DNA from: Gordonia terrae
GTDB lineage: Bacteria > Actinomycetota > Actinomycetes > Mycobacteriales > Mycobacteriaceae
NCBI RefSeq assembly: GCF_001698225.1
Contig: NZ_CP016594.1
Location: 682,001-746,000 of the forward strand
Reading direction: 5' to 3'
DNA: 64,000 nucleotides
Below are positions 45,871-54,370 of this stretch, one piece after another. Under the pieces are notes generated by a model, which was not told the origin of the DNA, did not search any database, and was given only the letters and a program-made list of their open reading frames with translations. The position numbers were made by a program, and so were the translations under genes. How positions within the stretch are numbered: position 1 is the stretch's first letter; each line of letters starts with the position of its first letter.

Positions 45871-46617
45871 ATGAGCGAGGTATCGACCAAGGGTCGTGGC
45901 TGGCAGGGCGCGGTCATGAAGATCCTGGGTGGCGATGACTTCACCTTCACCGTCACCGCGAAGGAGTCGGTGACCGACCACTATCTGCGACTTCATTTCG
46001 ATGGTGGCGGGCTCCTCGCCGACTCCACGGTCCACCCCACCATGTGGGTTCGACTGTGGTTCGCCGACGGCGGCAAGATGCATCAGCGCGGATACACGCT
46101 GGTCGATCCCGACCCGTCGACGGACACCTTCGACATCGAGTTCGCCATCCACGACGGCACCGCGGCGCGGTGGGCCCGGGACGCGCAGGCGGGGGACACC
46201 ATCGGTGCCACCCTGATGGGCTCGAAGTTCGCGATCCCCGAGCCCGCCCCGGTGGGCTGGCTCATCGCCGGCGACACCGCTTCGCTTCCCGCGATCAACT
46301 CCTTGCTGGACACGCTCGGGAACTCCGGTGCTGGAGCGACCATCTGGTTCGAGTACCAGCACGAGAGCGACAAGTCATTGCCGCTGCGACTCCGCGATCA
46401 CGACACGGTCCACTGGATCGCGCGCGGGGCGGACGGTGGCGCTCTCGTCGACGCGGTTCGGTCCGCCGCCTTCGATGCCACGGACCATTTCGGTTGGGTG
46501 GCCCTCGATTCGGTGAGCACGCGCGCAGTCGCTGGATCGTTCAAGGCCGACTTCGGGCTTCCCAAGAAGTCGGTGAAGTCCCAGGCGTATTGGATCGTCG
46601 GGAAGTCGTTCGCCTGA
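45871..46617 (+). CDS. Siderophore-interacting FAD-binding protein (ViuB/SIP family)
   Basis: A 248-residue flavoprotein that reduces imported ferric siderophores to release iron. The FAD-binding RxYT-type motif is HQRGYTLVDPD (about residue 70), followed by WLIAGDTASLPAINSLLDTL for the nicotinamide/SIP domain and the C-terminal KSQAYWIVGKSF. It lies 104 bp after the FAAL gene on the same strand, making it the catabolic partner of the biosynthetic locus. No iron box is visible directly in front of it, so it may depend on readthrough from the FAAL promoter. Confidence 0.9.
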   Translation: MSEVSTKGRGWQGAVMKILGGDDFTFTVTAKESVTDHYLRLHFDGGGLLADSTVHPTMWVRLWFADGGKMHQRGYTLVDPDPSTDTFDIEFAIHDGTAARWARDAQAGDTIGATLMGSKFAIPEPAPVGWLIAGDTASLPAINSLLDTLGNSGAGATIWFEYQHESDKSLPLRLRDHDTVHWIARGADGGALVDAVRSAAFDATDHFGWVALDSVSTRAVAGSFKADFGLPKKSVKSQAYWIVGKSFA

Positions 46618-46630
46618 GTCGACCATCTCA

Positions 46631-46812
46631 TGCTCCCTGAGGTGCGAGCGAAGCGAGCCCCATTGCTCCCTGAGGTGCGAGCGAAGCGAGCCACGAAGGG
46701 GCTCGCAACGCATCTCGCTGCGCCCTTCGTGGCTCGTCGCTATCGCTCCTCGCACCTCAGGGAGCATGGGGAGGCTCGCACCTCAGGGGGCAGCGGGAGC
46801 TCGCACCTCGGG
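46631..46812. repeat. Inverted and direct intergenic repeat cluster
   Basis: Two direct copies of TGCTCCCTGAGGTGCGAGCG (46631 and 46664) are followed by an inverted copy (CCCTTCGTGGCTCGTCGC at 46723, ending AGGGAGCA at 46767). Arms 46664-46700 and 46722-46767 can form a large hairpin with 14-bp and 18-bp perfect segments. Two degraded copies of CTCGCACCTCAGG follow at 46774 and 46800. The cluster fills the gap between the SIP and exonuclease genes and may also terminate both convergent transcripts. Confidence 0.88.
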
Positions 46813-46824
46813 ATGGGCTGAGTT

Positions 46825-47613
46825 TCACTCCGCGACCTCGAAGACCACCGGGGCGTGATCGCTGGCGCCCTTCGCCTTTCGCGCGTCGCGCCCGATGTGG
46901 GCGCCCATGATGCGGGTGTCGAGGGCGGGTGAGCAGAACGCGTAGTCGATGCGCATGCCCTCGTTGCGGGGGAAGCGCAGCTGGGTGTAGTCCCAGAAGG
47001 TGAACCCGGGCGCGTACGGGAGGGCCGAGTCGACGAGGCCGGCGTCCAGAAATCCCTGTACGGCTGCCCGTTCGGGCGGGGTGACGTGTGTGCGACCGTC
47101 GAAGTACTCGCGATCCCACACGTCGTCGTCGGTCTGCGCGACGTTCCAGTCGCCCGCGAGCATCAGTTCGGCGGCCGGGTCGTGCGCCAGCCGCAGGGTG
47201 ATGTGGTTGCGCAGCGCGTCGAGCCACGCGAGCTTGTAGCTGTAGTGCGGGTCATCGGGGGTCCGGCCGTTGGGCACGTACAGGCTCCAGACGCGAACGC
47301 CGTTGCAGCGCGCGGAGATCGAGCGAGCCTCCCGGATCGGCTGGCCGTCGACCGGATGCGTCGGCACGCCGTCGAAGGCGATCTCGACCTCGTCGAGCCC
47401 GACCCGCGAGGCGATCGCGACGCCGTTGTAGGCGCCCTGTCCGACATGCGCGACGTCGTACCCGGCGGCGAGGAAGCTCATCAGCGGGAACGCGTCGTCG
47501 TGGCACTTGGTCTCCTGCAAGGCCAGTACATCCACGTCGGCGCCCTCCGCCCAGGCGACGACGGACTCCGACCGGGCGCGGATCGAATTCACGTTCCAGG
47601 TGGCGATTCTCAT
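46825..47613 (-). CDS. xthA: Exodeoxyribonuclease III
   Basis: A 262-residue AP endonuclease/exonuclease of DNA base-excision repair. The start MRIATWNVNSIRAR supplies the metal-site Asn, LALQETKC the metal-binding Glu, LAGDWNVA the catalytic Asp/Asn, and KGASDHAPVVFEV the Asp-His pair. Full family length. Overlaps the GNAT stop by ATGA. The gene order xthA, GNAT, def on one strand equals Rv0427c-Rv0429c of M. tuberculosis. Confidence 0.95.
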   Translation of the reverse strand: MRIATWNVNSIRARSESVVAWAEGADVDVLALQETKCHDDAFPLMSFLAAGYDVAHVGQGAYNGVAIASRVGLDEVEIAFDGVPTHPVDGQPIREARSISARCNGVRVWSLYVPNGRTPDDPHYSYKLAWLDALRNHITLRLAHDPAAELMLAGDWNVAQTDDDVWDREYFDGRTHVTPPERAAVQGFLDAGLVDSALPYAPGFTFWDYTQLRFPRNEGMRIDYAFCSPALDTRIMGAHIGRDARKAKGASDHAPVVFEVAE

Positions 47614-48620
47614 CGGCCGCCCCCCGGCGCGACCGGCAGGTCCGGCGTGACATACCGATAGGTGTGGTGCAATCCGAATCCGAGGCGGCGGTACCAGGAC
47701 CCGGCCGACCGGTTGTCGGACTCGACCTGCAGGTAGACCGCCTCGGCGCCGCGGTTCACCCCCCAGGCCGTCAGTGCCGCAACCACATCGGAGGCCAGTC
47801 CGCCTCCTCGCCGGCTCGGCTCGGTCCACAGTGCGGTCAATCCCAGCCATCGGCGCCCGTCCGGTGCCTCGGTCACCGAGCCCCGCCCGATCGCTGCCGT
47901 GTCGCCGATGGTCGCGAAGGTCAGCGGGCCGTCCCCGGCGGTCACGACATCGGCGGCCGCATCGGGCTGCCGAGACGCACGCCCGGTGGCGTACGCGCCC
48001 AGCCATCCGGCGTCCGGCGCGTTCTCGAGTCGGACAGGGCGCGAGGCGTTCTCGCCGATGCGCGCGTGCAGGGCGGCGAGGTCGGCCGTCAACATCTGCA
48101 CCTCGACCCCGGGATTCCCGACCCCGGGATTCTCGGCGACGGCGGTCGGCGGGATGAGCCGGTCCGGCAGGGCGAGCAGCGCGGGGAGGTCGCGATCGGC
48201 GTACCACGCGCCGATGCGTCGCAGGGTCGATGCGTCCGGACGAGCGTGTCGCTCGAGGGGCACCGCCGAGTTCGCGCGCCTGCTGAATCCGTGCCCGGCC
48301 CGCAGGAACCAACCGTCGACCCACTCGCTGTCGACGCCGGGCCAGGCGGCGGCGGCAGCCCACTCGAGGTTCCGGATCTCGTTGTTGCGCACGGGTTTCG
48401 CCGACAGCAGGCGCACCGACGTGATGGCCGCGAACGGGATCGACAACTCTTCGTCGTCGCGTCGTATCCGCACGGGGTCGGCGTCGTCGAGCAGGACGCC
48501 GGTCACGTCGGACCGGGCCGCCGCGGGATCGCCCCGCCAGTCGGCGGGGGTGGAATCGCCCAGCCGGTACCGGACGACCACGCGGTCACCGATGACCGCA
48601 CCCGACAATGAGACCTCCAC
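47610..48620 (-). CDS. GNAT-family acetyltransferase (Rv0428c-like)
   Basis: A 336-residue protein: an N-terminal beta-barrel-like segment (VVVRYRLGD to FAAITSVRLL), a middle helical region, and a C-terminal GNAT domain with ALWTEPSRRGGGLASDVVAALTAWG (acetyl-CoA loop RRGGGLA) and VYLQVESDNRSAGSWYRRLGF. Substrate unknown. It sits between xthA and def, as Rv0428c does. Confidence 0.88.
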   Translation of the reverse strand: MEVSLSGAVIGDRVVVRYRLGDSTPADWRGDPAAARSDVTGVLLDDADPVRIRRDDEELSIPFAAITSVRLLSAKPVRNNEIRNLEWAAAAAWPGVDSEWVDGWFLRAGHGFSRRANSAVPLERHARPDASTLRRIGAWYADRDLPALLALPDRLIPPTAVAENPGVGNPGVEVQMLTADLAALHARIGENASRPVRLENAPDAGWLGAYATGRASRQPDAAADVVTAGDGPLTFATIGDTAAIGRGSVTEAPDGRRWLGLTALWTEPSRRGGGLASDVVAALTAWGVNRGAEAVYLQVESDNRSAGSWYRRLGFGLHHTYRYVTPDLPVAPGGGR

Positions 48621-48634
48621 GCGCGAAAGCGAGA

Positions 48635-49237
48635 TCAGTCGTCGTCGTGGCCGAACGGGTCGGCGACCTCGCCGGGCGTCCAGGTCAACCCCGGCACGCC
48701 CCAGTTGTTCCGCTTGATCGCCTTCTTCGCGGCACGGGCGTTGCGCCCCACCAGGACGTCGACGTAGAGGAAGCCGTCGAGGTGGCCGACCTCGTGCTGG
48801 AGCATGCGGGCGAAGAACCCCTCGCCCTCGATGACGACCTCGGCGCCGGTCCGGTCGACCCCGGTGACGCGCGCCCAGTCGGCGCGGCCGGTGGGGAACT
48901 GCTCGCCCGGTACCGACAGGCAGCCCTCGTCGTTGTCGTCGGGATCCGGCATGGTCTCGGGGATCTCGGACGTCTCGAGGACCGGGTTGATGACCTCGCC
49001 GCGCCGGCGAGCCGACGACCGGTCGCCGTCGGGGCAGTCGTAGACGAACATGCGGGAGCCGACGCCCACCTGGTTGGCGGCGAGGCCCACGCCGTGGGCG
49101 GCGTCCATGGTCTCGTACATGTCGTCGAGGAGACCGACGACCTCGTCGGACGGACGGCCGTCCGCGTCGAGGGGGACCGGAGTGGTCGGCTGGTGCAGGA
49201 CCGGCTCGCCCACGATGCAGATCGGGAGAATCGCCAT
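48635..49237 (-). CDS. def: Peptide deformylase
   Basis: About 200 residues. It removes the formyl group from nascent protein N-termini. All three family motifs are present: [18 protein letters not shown] (Cys metal ligand) and [10 protein letters not shown] (HExxH). The ATG at 49237 is chosen because AAGGTGAG precedes it at good spacing; an upstream GTG at 49246 would add three residues. Lies 14 bp before the GNAT gene on the same strand. Confidence 0.95.
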   Translation of the reverse strand: MAILPICIVGEPVLHQPTTPVPLDADGRPSDEVVGLLDDMYETMDAAHGVGLAANQVGVGSRMFVYDCPDGDRSSARRRGEVINPVLETSEIPETMPDPDDNDEGCLSVPGEQFPTGRADWARVTGVDRTGAEVVIEGEGFFARMLQHEVGHLDGFLYVDVLVGRNARAAKKAIKRNNWGVPGLTWTPGEVADPFGHDDD

Positions 49238-49257
49238 GGCGCTCACCTTAGCGCTGC

Positions 49258-50109
49258 TCAGGGCGCAGGAACGACGCCGGGTACGGCGTCGCGGATGGCG
49301 TCACCGGCGGGGCCGGGAATGCCGGGGAAGAGCGTCGACTGCCAGTCGAAGCTGTCGACCGGCTCGGTCACCACGGCGCCGGCGCACGACCCGCGCAGGG
49401 AGGCCCGCACATCGGCGATGATCGCCGGGTCACGCATCTCGATGGTGTGGTCGAAGCCGGTGTTCGCGAGGGGGACCGGTGAATAGGCGCGGCACTGTGC
49501 GGTCCCGTCGAGGCGGCCGTCGGTCCATTCGCCGTCGCTCTGCACCACCGAGTAGCGAGTGGGGCCGGGGGCGTCGGGACCACGGTTGAGGGCGGTGACC
49601 GCGTCGGCGTACATGCAGGTGTCGTACCCGCCGTCGCGCGGCTGAGCGCACCCGCCGGGTGAGCCGTACTGGGCCGTGCCGATCGCCACGTACTCGTCGA
49701 CGACGGCGGACCCGCCGAGGAACTTCAGGTAGTGCCGGGCGCCGAGCCCGCCTGCGCTGTGGGCGACGATGCCGATGGACGACGCCTTGCCGACGAAGGG
49801 CTCGACCGTCCGTTGGATGAGCTTCGCATCCGATGCGACGTCGCGACCCCCGGCGTGCGCGTACACCACGGTGTTCCCGTCGGCGCGGATCGCGTCGGCG
49901 AGCGGACGGAACGTCTCCTCGTTCTGTGCATCGCCCGCGTAGAGCTGCTGACCGGGCACGATGACGACGACCCGATCGGCGGGCGCCGCGCCGGCGGCCG
50001 CGGGGAGTGCGGTTGCCGCCGAAGCGATCGCGATCGCCGACGCCAGGGCGACGAGAGCGCCGCCGAGTGGTCGACGGGGCCGTGCGGTCCCGGATACAAC
50101 TGTCGTCAT
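49258..50109 (-). CDS. Secreted lipase, class 2 (EstA/Lipase_2 type)
   Basis: A 283-residue secreted alpha/beta hydrolase. The signal peptide ends near AAGAAPADR. The nucleophile elbow is [27 protein letters not shown] near residue 230 probably holds the catalytic His. GGGGGC lies before the ATG at 50109, and a candidate iron box lies 43 bp further upstream. In the M. tuberculosis order (def then Rv0430) no such gene is found here, so it is an insertion into an otherwise conserved block. Substrate could be triglyceride or another ester. Confidence 0.82.
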   Translation of the reverse strand: MTTVVSGTARPRRPLGGALVALASAIAIASAATALPAAAGAAPADRVVVIVPGQQLYAGDAQNEETFRPLADAIRADGNTVVYAHAGGRDVASDAKLIQRTVEPFVGKASSIGIVAHSAGGLGARHYLKFLGGSAVVDEYVAIGTAQYGSPGGCAQPRDGGYDTCMYADAVTALNRGPDAPGPTRYSVVQSDGEWTDGRLDGTAQCRAYSPVPLANTGFDHTIEMRDPAIIADVRASLRGSCAGAVVTEPVDSFDWQSTLFPGIPGPAGDAIRDAVPGVVPAP

Positions 50110-50151
50110 CTCTGTGCCCCCGATCGATGGCATCCCCGGTCGGGAGATGTG

Positions 50152-50170
50152 TAAGGGGAGCCTAACAGTG
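50152..50170. promoter_or_regulatory. Candidate IdeR/DtxR iron box upstream of the lipase gene
   Basis: TAAGGGGAGCCTAACAGTG matches 14 of 19 positions of the IdeR consensus, centred about 52 bp before the lipase ATG. It is outside the siderophore locus. Confidence 0.5.
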
Positions 50171-50369
50171 GGCGCCGTCACCCGGATCGTGCGGAGTGCG
50201 GGCCGTGGCGAGTCACAGCGCGATCGGACCGGTCCGCCGTGGTTAGATTGTCTGCGAACCACACCGCTGTCATTCGTCGTCGTGAGGCGACGTCCGCATC
50301 CGCATCGCCCAGCGAATCGGTGCACGTCAGCGGAGGTGTGAGGTCGTTGACTGTATCTGAGGGAGTGAG

Positions 50370-50741
50370 ATGGACAGCGCAGCTGCGCGTAGCCAGAAAC
50401 AGGGCGATCAACCCACCCCCGACACGAACGCCGGAATCGGGGCGGACGGGACCGCCGCGCCGCTCGATCCGCACGAAGTCGGCGCGGACGGACTGACCCG
50501 TCGCGAACACGACATCCTCGCGTTCGAGCGGCAGTGGTGGAAGTACGCCGGTGCCAAAGAAGAAGCGATCAAAGAGCTGTTCGGGTTGTCGGCGACGCGG
50601 TACTACCAGGTGCTCAACGCGCTGGTCGACCGTCCCGAGGCGCTCGCAGCCGATCCGATGCTCGTCAAACGGCTGCGCCGTCTGCGGGCAACACGACAGA
50701 AAGCCCGCGCGGCGCGTCGTCTGGGCTTCGAGATCACCTGA
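50370..50741 (+). CDS. DUF3263 protein (Rv0430-like)
   Basis: A 123-residue small basic protein. The conserved core LTRREHDILAFERQWWKYAGAKEEAIKELF and SATRYYQVLNALVDRPEAL is the DUF3263 signature, with an HTH-like arrangement, and a basic C-terminal tail (RLRRLRATRQKARAARR). Probably DNA-binding, unproven. It directly precedes the LytR_C gene, as Rv0430 precedes Rv0431. Confidence 0.88.
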   Translation: MDSAAARSQKQGDQPTPDTNAGIGADGTAAPLDPHEVGADGLTRREHDILAFERQWWKYAGAKEEAIKELFGLSATRYYQVLNALVDRPEALAADPMLVKRLRRLRATRQKARAARRLGFEIT

Positions 50742-50785
50742 CACGCTGAACCCGGTCGCCGTCCCACGGTGCGTTAAGGTCGTCG

Positions 50786-51274
50786 GTGATGAATGCAGAC
50801 CGTGAGCCCAATCGCCTTCCGCTGCGCGCGGGGGCGATGATGCTCTTCGCAGTCGCCGTCGTCTTCATCGGCCTCGGCTGGCATTCCGCGGCGACCGCGG
50901 GGAACGACTCGCCGACGACCGAGGCCGCGACGACCGTGTCATCGACGCCCACCTCGACGTCGCCGTCCACCAGTGCGGTATCGACCGGCAAGCGGCTGTG
51001 CGTGATCAATGCCGGTCAGGTCGCGGGCCTGGCCTCGGACGTGACCGAGCTGCTCCAGGCCAAGGGTTATCAGATGGCCGAACCCGGCAACTACACCGCG
51101 GGCGGGTTCAGCGAGAACACGATCTTCCACGAGGACGACACGGACAAGGCCCAGGCCGACGAGGTGGCGGAGGCGCTGGGCGGGACGGTCGCCGTCGAGG
51201 AGCGTCCGACGTCGTTCACGCGCTGCCGGGGCGGTATCCCCGTCGTCGTGGTGACCGCGGTCAGCGGCGCGTGA
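50786..51274 (+). CDS. Membrane-anchored LytR_C-domain protein (Rv0431/VirR-like)
   Basis: A 162-residue protein with one N-terminal membrane helix (GAMMLFAVAVVFIGLGW), a Thr/Ser-rich extracytoplasmic linker and a C-terminal LytR_C domain (VINAGQVAGLASDVTELLQAKGY to GGIPVVVVTA). Its M. tuberculosis equivalent, VirR, affects vesicle release and cell-wall remodelling. Start codon GTG 50786 or ATG 50789, both suitably placed after AAGG at 50776-50779. Confidence 0.87.
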   Translation: MMNADREPNRLPLRAGAMMLFAVAVVFIGLGWHSAATAGNDSPTTEAATTVSSTPTSTSPSTSAVSTGKRLCVINAGQVAGLASDVTELLQAKGYQMAEPGNYTAGGFSENTIFHEDDTDKAQADEVAEALGGTVAVEERPTSFTRCRGGIPVVVVTAVSGA

Positions 51275-51393
51275 GCGGTCGTGAGATGACACCGCGTACG
51301 TGACGCCGATGCCGAAGCATCCCTGGCCCCGAGAACCCGCCCGACCGACAACGCTTGATCCTGAAAATCATTGTCCGCCAAACAAGGAGTGAC

Positions 51394-52074
51394 ATGTCCG
51401 GACGTTCCAAACTCGCCGCGCCCCGCGCCCTCGCCGCGCTGGTCTCCGCGGGACTGATCGGCGTGGCACTGGCCGGGTGTAGTCCCGACCAGGAGCCCAC
51501 GGATGTCCCGGGCACGACGCCGCCTGTCGTCAGCGACGCGCCCCTTCCGCCCGGCGCCGAAGACGACGTGGACAGCGAGCCCAGCGGTCAGATCGCCGTC
51601 GCCGAGATCAAGGACACCTCCGGCGACGTCGTCGGCCAGGCCACCATCACCGCGGCCTCCGAGACCGCCGAGCCGGTCACCATCAACGTCCGCGTCACCG
51701 CGGGTGACCTGCCCGCCGGGTTCCACGGCATGCACATCCACGAGAACGGCACCTGCGACGCGGGCGCCGGCGGTTCGCAGGCGTTCACGTCCGCGGGCGG
51801 GCACCTGCAGGTCGACGGCAACACCAGCCACCCCTCCAGCGGCGACCTGATCTCGATCAACATCCTCGAGGATCACACCGGCCGGACGGTCACGACGACC
51901 GACGCCGTGAACCTCCAGCAGCTGATCGGCAAGTCGATCATGATCCACGAGAAGCCGGACAATTTCGGCAACATCCCGGCCGACAAGTACCCGGGCGGCG
52001 CGAACCCCGACACCCTGAAGACCGGCGACGCCGGCGCCCGTATCGCGTGCGGTGTCATCGAAGAGCAGAGCTAG
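51394..52074 (+). CDS. sodC: Cu/Zn superoxide dismutase lipoprotein
   Basis: A 226-residue lipoprotein (lipobox ALAGC) with the SodC fold. FHGMHIHENGTC supplies two copper-ligand His residues, FTSAGGHLQV the bridging His, and SIMIHEKPDNFGN the last copper His. The zinc loop is short (HLQVDGNTSHPSSGDL), as in mycobacterial SodC enzymes, which are reported to lack zinc, so zinc occupancy is doubtful. AAGGAGTGAC precedes the ATG. It corresponds to Rv0432 in the conserved block. Confidence 0.92.
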   Translation: MSGRSKLAAPRALAALVSAGLIGVALAGCSPDQEPTDVPGTTPPVVSDAPLPPGAEDDVDSEPSGQIAVAEIKDTSGDVVGQATITAASETAEPVTINVRVTAGDLPAGFHGMHIHENGTCDAGAGGSQAFTSAGGHLQVDGNTSHPSSGDLISINILEDHTGRTVTTTDAVNLQQLIGKSIMIHEKPDNFGNIPADKYPGGANPDTLKTGDAGARIACGVIEEQS

Positions 52075-52106
52075 GCGTCCTGGCACCGTCCGAGGCCGCC
52101 ACGCAC

Positions 52107-53234
52107 ATGGCACCGATCGAGTTCGACGGGTCACCGACCCCCACCCTCGGGGTCGAATGGGAATTCGCCCTGACCGACAAGGTGACCGGCGACCTGTCGA
52201 ACTCGGCCGCGGCGCTCTTCGCCGCCGTCGGTGACCACCACCCCGACTTCGCGGGCAAGATCCACAAGGAACTGCTGCGCAACACCGTCGAGCTGGTGAC
52301 CGGGATCTGCCGGACCACGGGTGAGGCGATCGCCGACCTCACCGGCACGCTGGGGGTGGTACGCGGGCTGACCGAGGAACTCGGCGTCGATCTGTACGGC
52401 GCGGGTACGCATCCGTTCGCGGAGTATTCGACCCAGCTGCTCACCGAGGGGCACCGATACGCGGAGCTGATCGAACGCACCCAGTGGTGGGGTCGGCAGA
52501 TGCTGATCTGGGGCGTGCACGTCCACGTCGGGATCAGCCACCGCGACAAGGTGTTACCCATCCTCGACGCGCTCCTGAACTACTATCCGCACCTGCTCGC
52601 GCTCTCGTCATCGTCGCCGATGTGGGCCGGCCAGGACACCGGATACGCGAGCAACCGCGCGATGATGTTCCAGCAACTCCCGACAGCGGGGTTGCCGTTC
52701 CAGTTCCGGACGTGGGAGCAGTTCGAGAACTTCGTCGCCGATCAGAAGACGACCGGCATCATCGACCACCTCAACGAGATCCGTTGGGACATCCGGCCTT
52801 CGCCGCATCTCGGCACCATCGAGGTGCGAGTCTGCGACGGCATGACCAACCTCGGTGAGCTGTCGGCGATCGTCGCGCTCATCCACTGCCTCGTCGTCGA
52901 CCTCGACCGTCGGTTCTCGGCGGGGGATACGCTGCCGACGATGGCTCCCTGGCTCGTCCAGGAGAACAAGTGGCGGGCGGCTCGATACGGACTCGATGCC
53001 ATCGTCATCCTCGACGCGGACTGCACCGAGGAACTGGTGACCGACGATCTCGCCGCGCTCCTCGAGCGTCTCGAACCCATTGCGCGCGAACTCGATTGCG
53101 TCGACGAGCTCGCCGGCGTCGAGCGCATCATGGCGCAGGGGGCCAGCTACCAGCGCCAGCGCGCGGTGCATCGTCGGACCGCGTCCCTGCGCGAGGTGGT
53201 CGCGTCGGTGGTCGGCGAACTCGACGCTCCCTGA
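52107..53234 (+). CDS. Carboxylate-amine ligase, YbdK / glutamate-cysteine ligase 2 family
   Basis: A 375-residue enzyme of the GCS2 ATP-grasp-like superfamily. The start TLGVEWEFALTD, the VHVHVGISHRDK segment and EVRVCDGMTN are the hallmark metal/ATP regions of YbdK proteins. YbdK has weak glutamate-cysteine ligase activity, and its natural substrate is unsettled. It follows sodC by 32 bp as Rv0433 follows Rv0432. It should not be taken as the ergothioneine enzyme EgtA, which belongs to a different M. tuberculosis locus (Rv3704c). Confidence 0.88.
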   Translation: MAPIEFDGSPTPTLGVEWEFALTDKVTGDLSNSAAALFAAVGDHHPDFAGKIHKELLRNTVELVTGICRTTGEAIADLTGTLGVVRGLTEELGVDLYGAGTHPFAEYSTQLLTEGHRYAELIERTQWWGRQMLIWGVHVHVGISHRDKVLPILDALLNYYPHLLALSSSSPMWAGQDTGYASNRAMMFQQLPTAGLPFQFRTWEQFENFVADQKTTGIIDHLNEIRWDIRPSPHLGTIEVRVCDGMTNLGELSAIVALIHCLVVDLDRRFSAGDTLPTMAPWLVQENKWRAARYGLDAIVILDADCTEELVTDDLAALLERLEPIARELDCVDELAGVERIMAQGASYQRQRAVHRRTASLREVVASVVGELDAP

Positions 53235-53268
53235 CCCGGTCGGATCGAGGTCGTCCCGGGACTCGAGG

Positions 53269-53658
53269 TCAGAGGGCCAGGCCGATGGCGAGTACGAGGA
53301 TCGCAAGGGCCGGAACGACTCCCTGCTTGAGTGCGGCCGCGATCTTGTCGGGGCTCGACACGGCGAGCACGAGTGCGGCGGCCGCCATCGACGCCGTGCC
53401 GGTGATGACGAGCGTCGCGCCGATCGCGGTGGACCCGCCGATGACGAAGGCGATCCCGACGAACACGGCGATCGCGAGGAACAGGTTGTAGAACCCCTGG
53501 TTGAACGCGAGTTCTTGCTGCGCACTCGCCTGTTCCACCGTTCCGGTGCCGAATGTCGCGCGTGCACGCTTGCTCGTCCACGCGATGGACTCCAGATAGA
53601 AGATGACGACGTGGACGAGCGCCGCGATCGCGGCGAGCACCAGACCTGCGATGACCAT
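53269..53658 (-). CDS. DUF1304-family membrane protein
   Basis: A 129-residue protein with four predicted membrane helices. Helix 1 is MVIAGLVLAAIAALVHVVIF. The conserved core WTSKRARATFGTGTVEQASAQQELAFNQGFYNLFLA identifies DUF1304, a family without known function. AGGAG lies before the ATG. It is divergent from a TetR regulator 97 bp away, which may regulate it. Confidence 0.87.
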   Translation of the reverse strand: MVIAGLVLAAIAALVHVVIFYLESIAWTSKRARATFGTGTVEQASAQQELAFNQGFYNLFLAIAVFVGIAFVIGGSTAIGATLVITGTASMAAAALVLAVSSPDKIAAALKQGVVPALAILVLAIGLAL

Positions 53659-53755
53659 TTCTGTACTCCTCGTTGTCGACGGCCGGCCGGAGCCATAGTG
53701 TTCCGACCGGTCTAAAATACCGAAGGGCGACGAGAGAGAGGCGGGTGGGCCGCGG

Positions 53756-54370
53756 ATGGGACGGATCCAGGAGTTCGACACCACGGAGGTCGTCCGGGCC
53801 GCCCGCGGGATCTTCTGGCAGCGGGGATACGAGAGCGCGTCCCTGCCCGACCTGGAACGGGCGACCGGAATCGGGCGATCGAGTCTCTATCACGCCTTCG
53901 GGTCGAAGCGAGGTCTCTTCGATGCGGCCGTACAGAGCTACCTCGACGAGGTGGTCCGCCCCCGGTTGCGTCCGCTGACCGGCAGCACCATCACGCCGGA
54001 CGCCGTCGAGGACTACCTGAACGGGCTGCGATCGTCGCTGACCGACGACACGTCCCCGGCTCGTGAGGGTTGCCTGCTCATCAACACCGCAGGCGCCCCC
54101 ATCGGGCGCGACGCCGACGTGGCCCGGACCATCGCCGGGTATCGCGAGGAGTTGCGGGGTGCCGTGGGGGCCGGTGTGCGGGCGAGCGCACCCGCGCTGA
54201 GCGACGCCCGACAGGCTGCACTCGCCGACGCCGTGTCGGCGCTGGTCATCGCCGCGCTCGCACTCGTGCGGGTCGTTCCCGAGGAAGCGGCCCGGGGCCT
54301 CGACACCGCCGTCGCGCTGGTCCGTGAGGGGCGTCGGACGGCCGGTTCGCAGTCAGTCGCGGTCCGGTGA
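53756..54370 (+). CDS. TetR/AcrR-family transcriptional regulator
   Basis: A 204-residue regulator. The DNA-binding domain reads VVRAARGIFWQRGYESASLPDLERATGIGRSSLYHAFGSKRGLF, a clean TetR HTH. The C-terminal part (EDYLNGLRSSL, EGCLLINTAGA) resembles the YcdC/TetR_C subgroup. The gene faces away from the DUF1304 gene, making that the most likely target; no obvious palindrome was found between them. Its 3' end overlaps the convergent mrpG by 18 bp. Confidence 0.9.
   Translation: MGRIQEFDTTEVVRAARGIFWQRGYESASLPDLERATGIGRSSLYHAFGSKRGLFDAAVQSYLDEVVRPRLRPLTGSTITPDAVEDYLNGLRSSLTDDTSPAREGCLLINTAGAPIGRDADVARTIAGYREELRGAVGAGVRASAPALSDARQAALADAVSALVIAALALVRVVPEEAARGLDTAVALVREGRRTAGSQSVAVR

Noticed and set aside
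52107-53234. The GCS2-type ligase as EgtA, completing the ergothioneine pathway.
   Set aside because: Its position after sodC matches Rv0433 (YbdK type), whereas M. tuberculosis EgtA is Rv3704c. Sequence features fit YbdK.
53659-53755. Operator for the TetR regulator at 53756.
   Set aside because: No convincing palindrome was found; a TAAAAT near 53714 could be a -10 element, but this is too weak to call.
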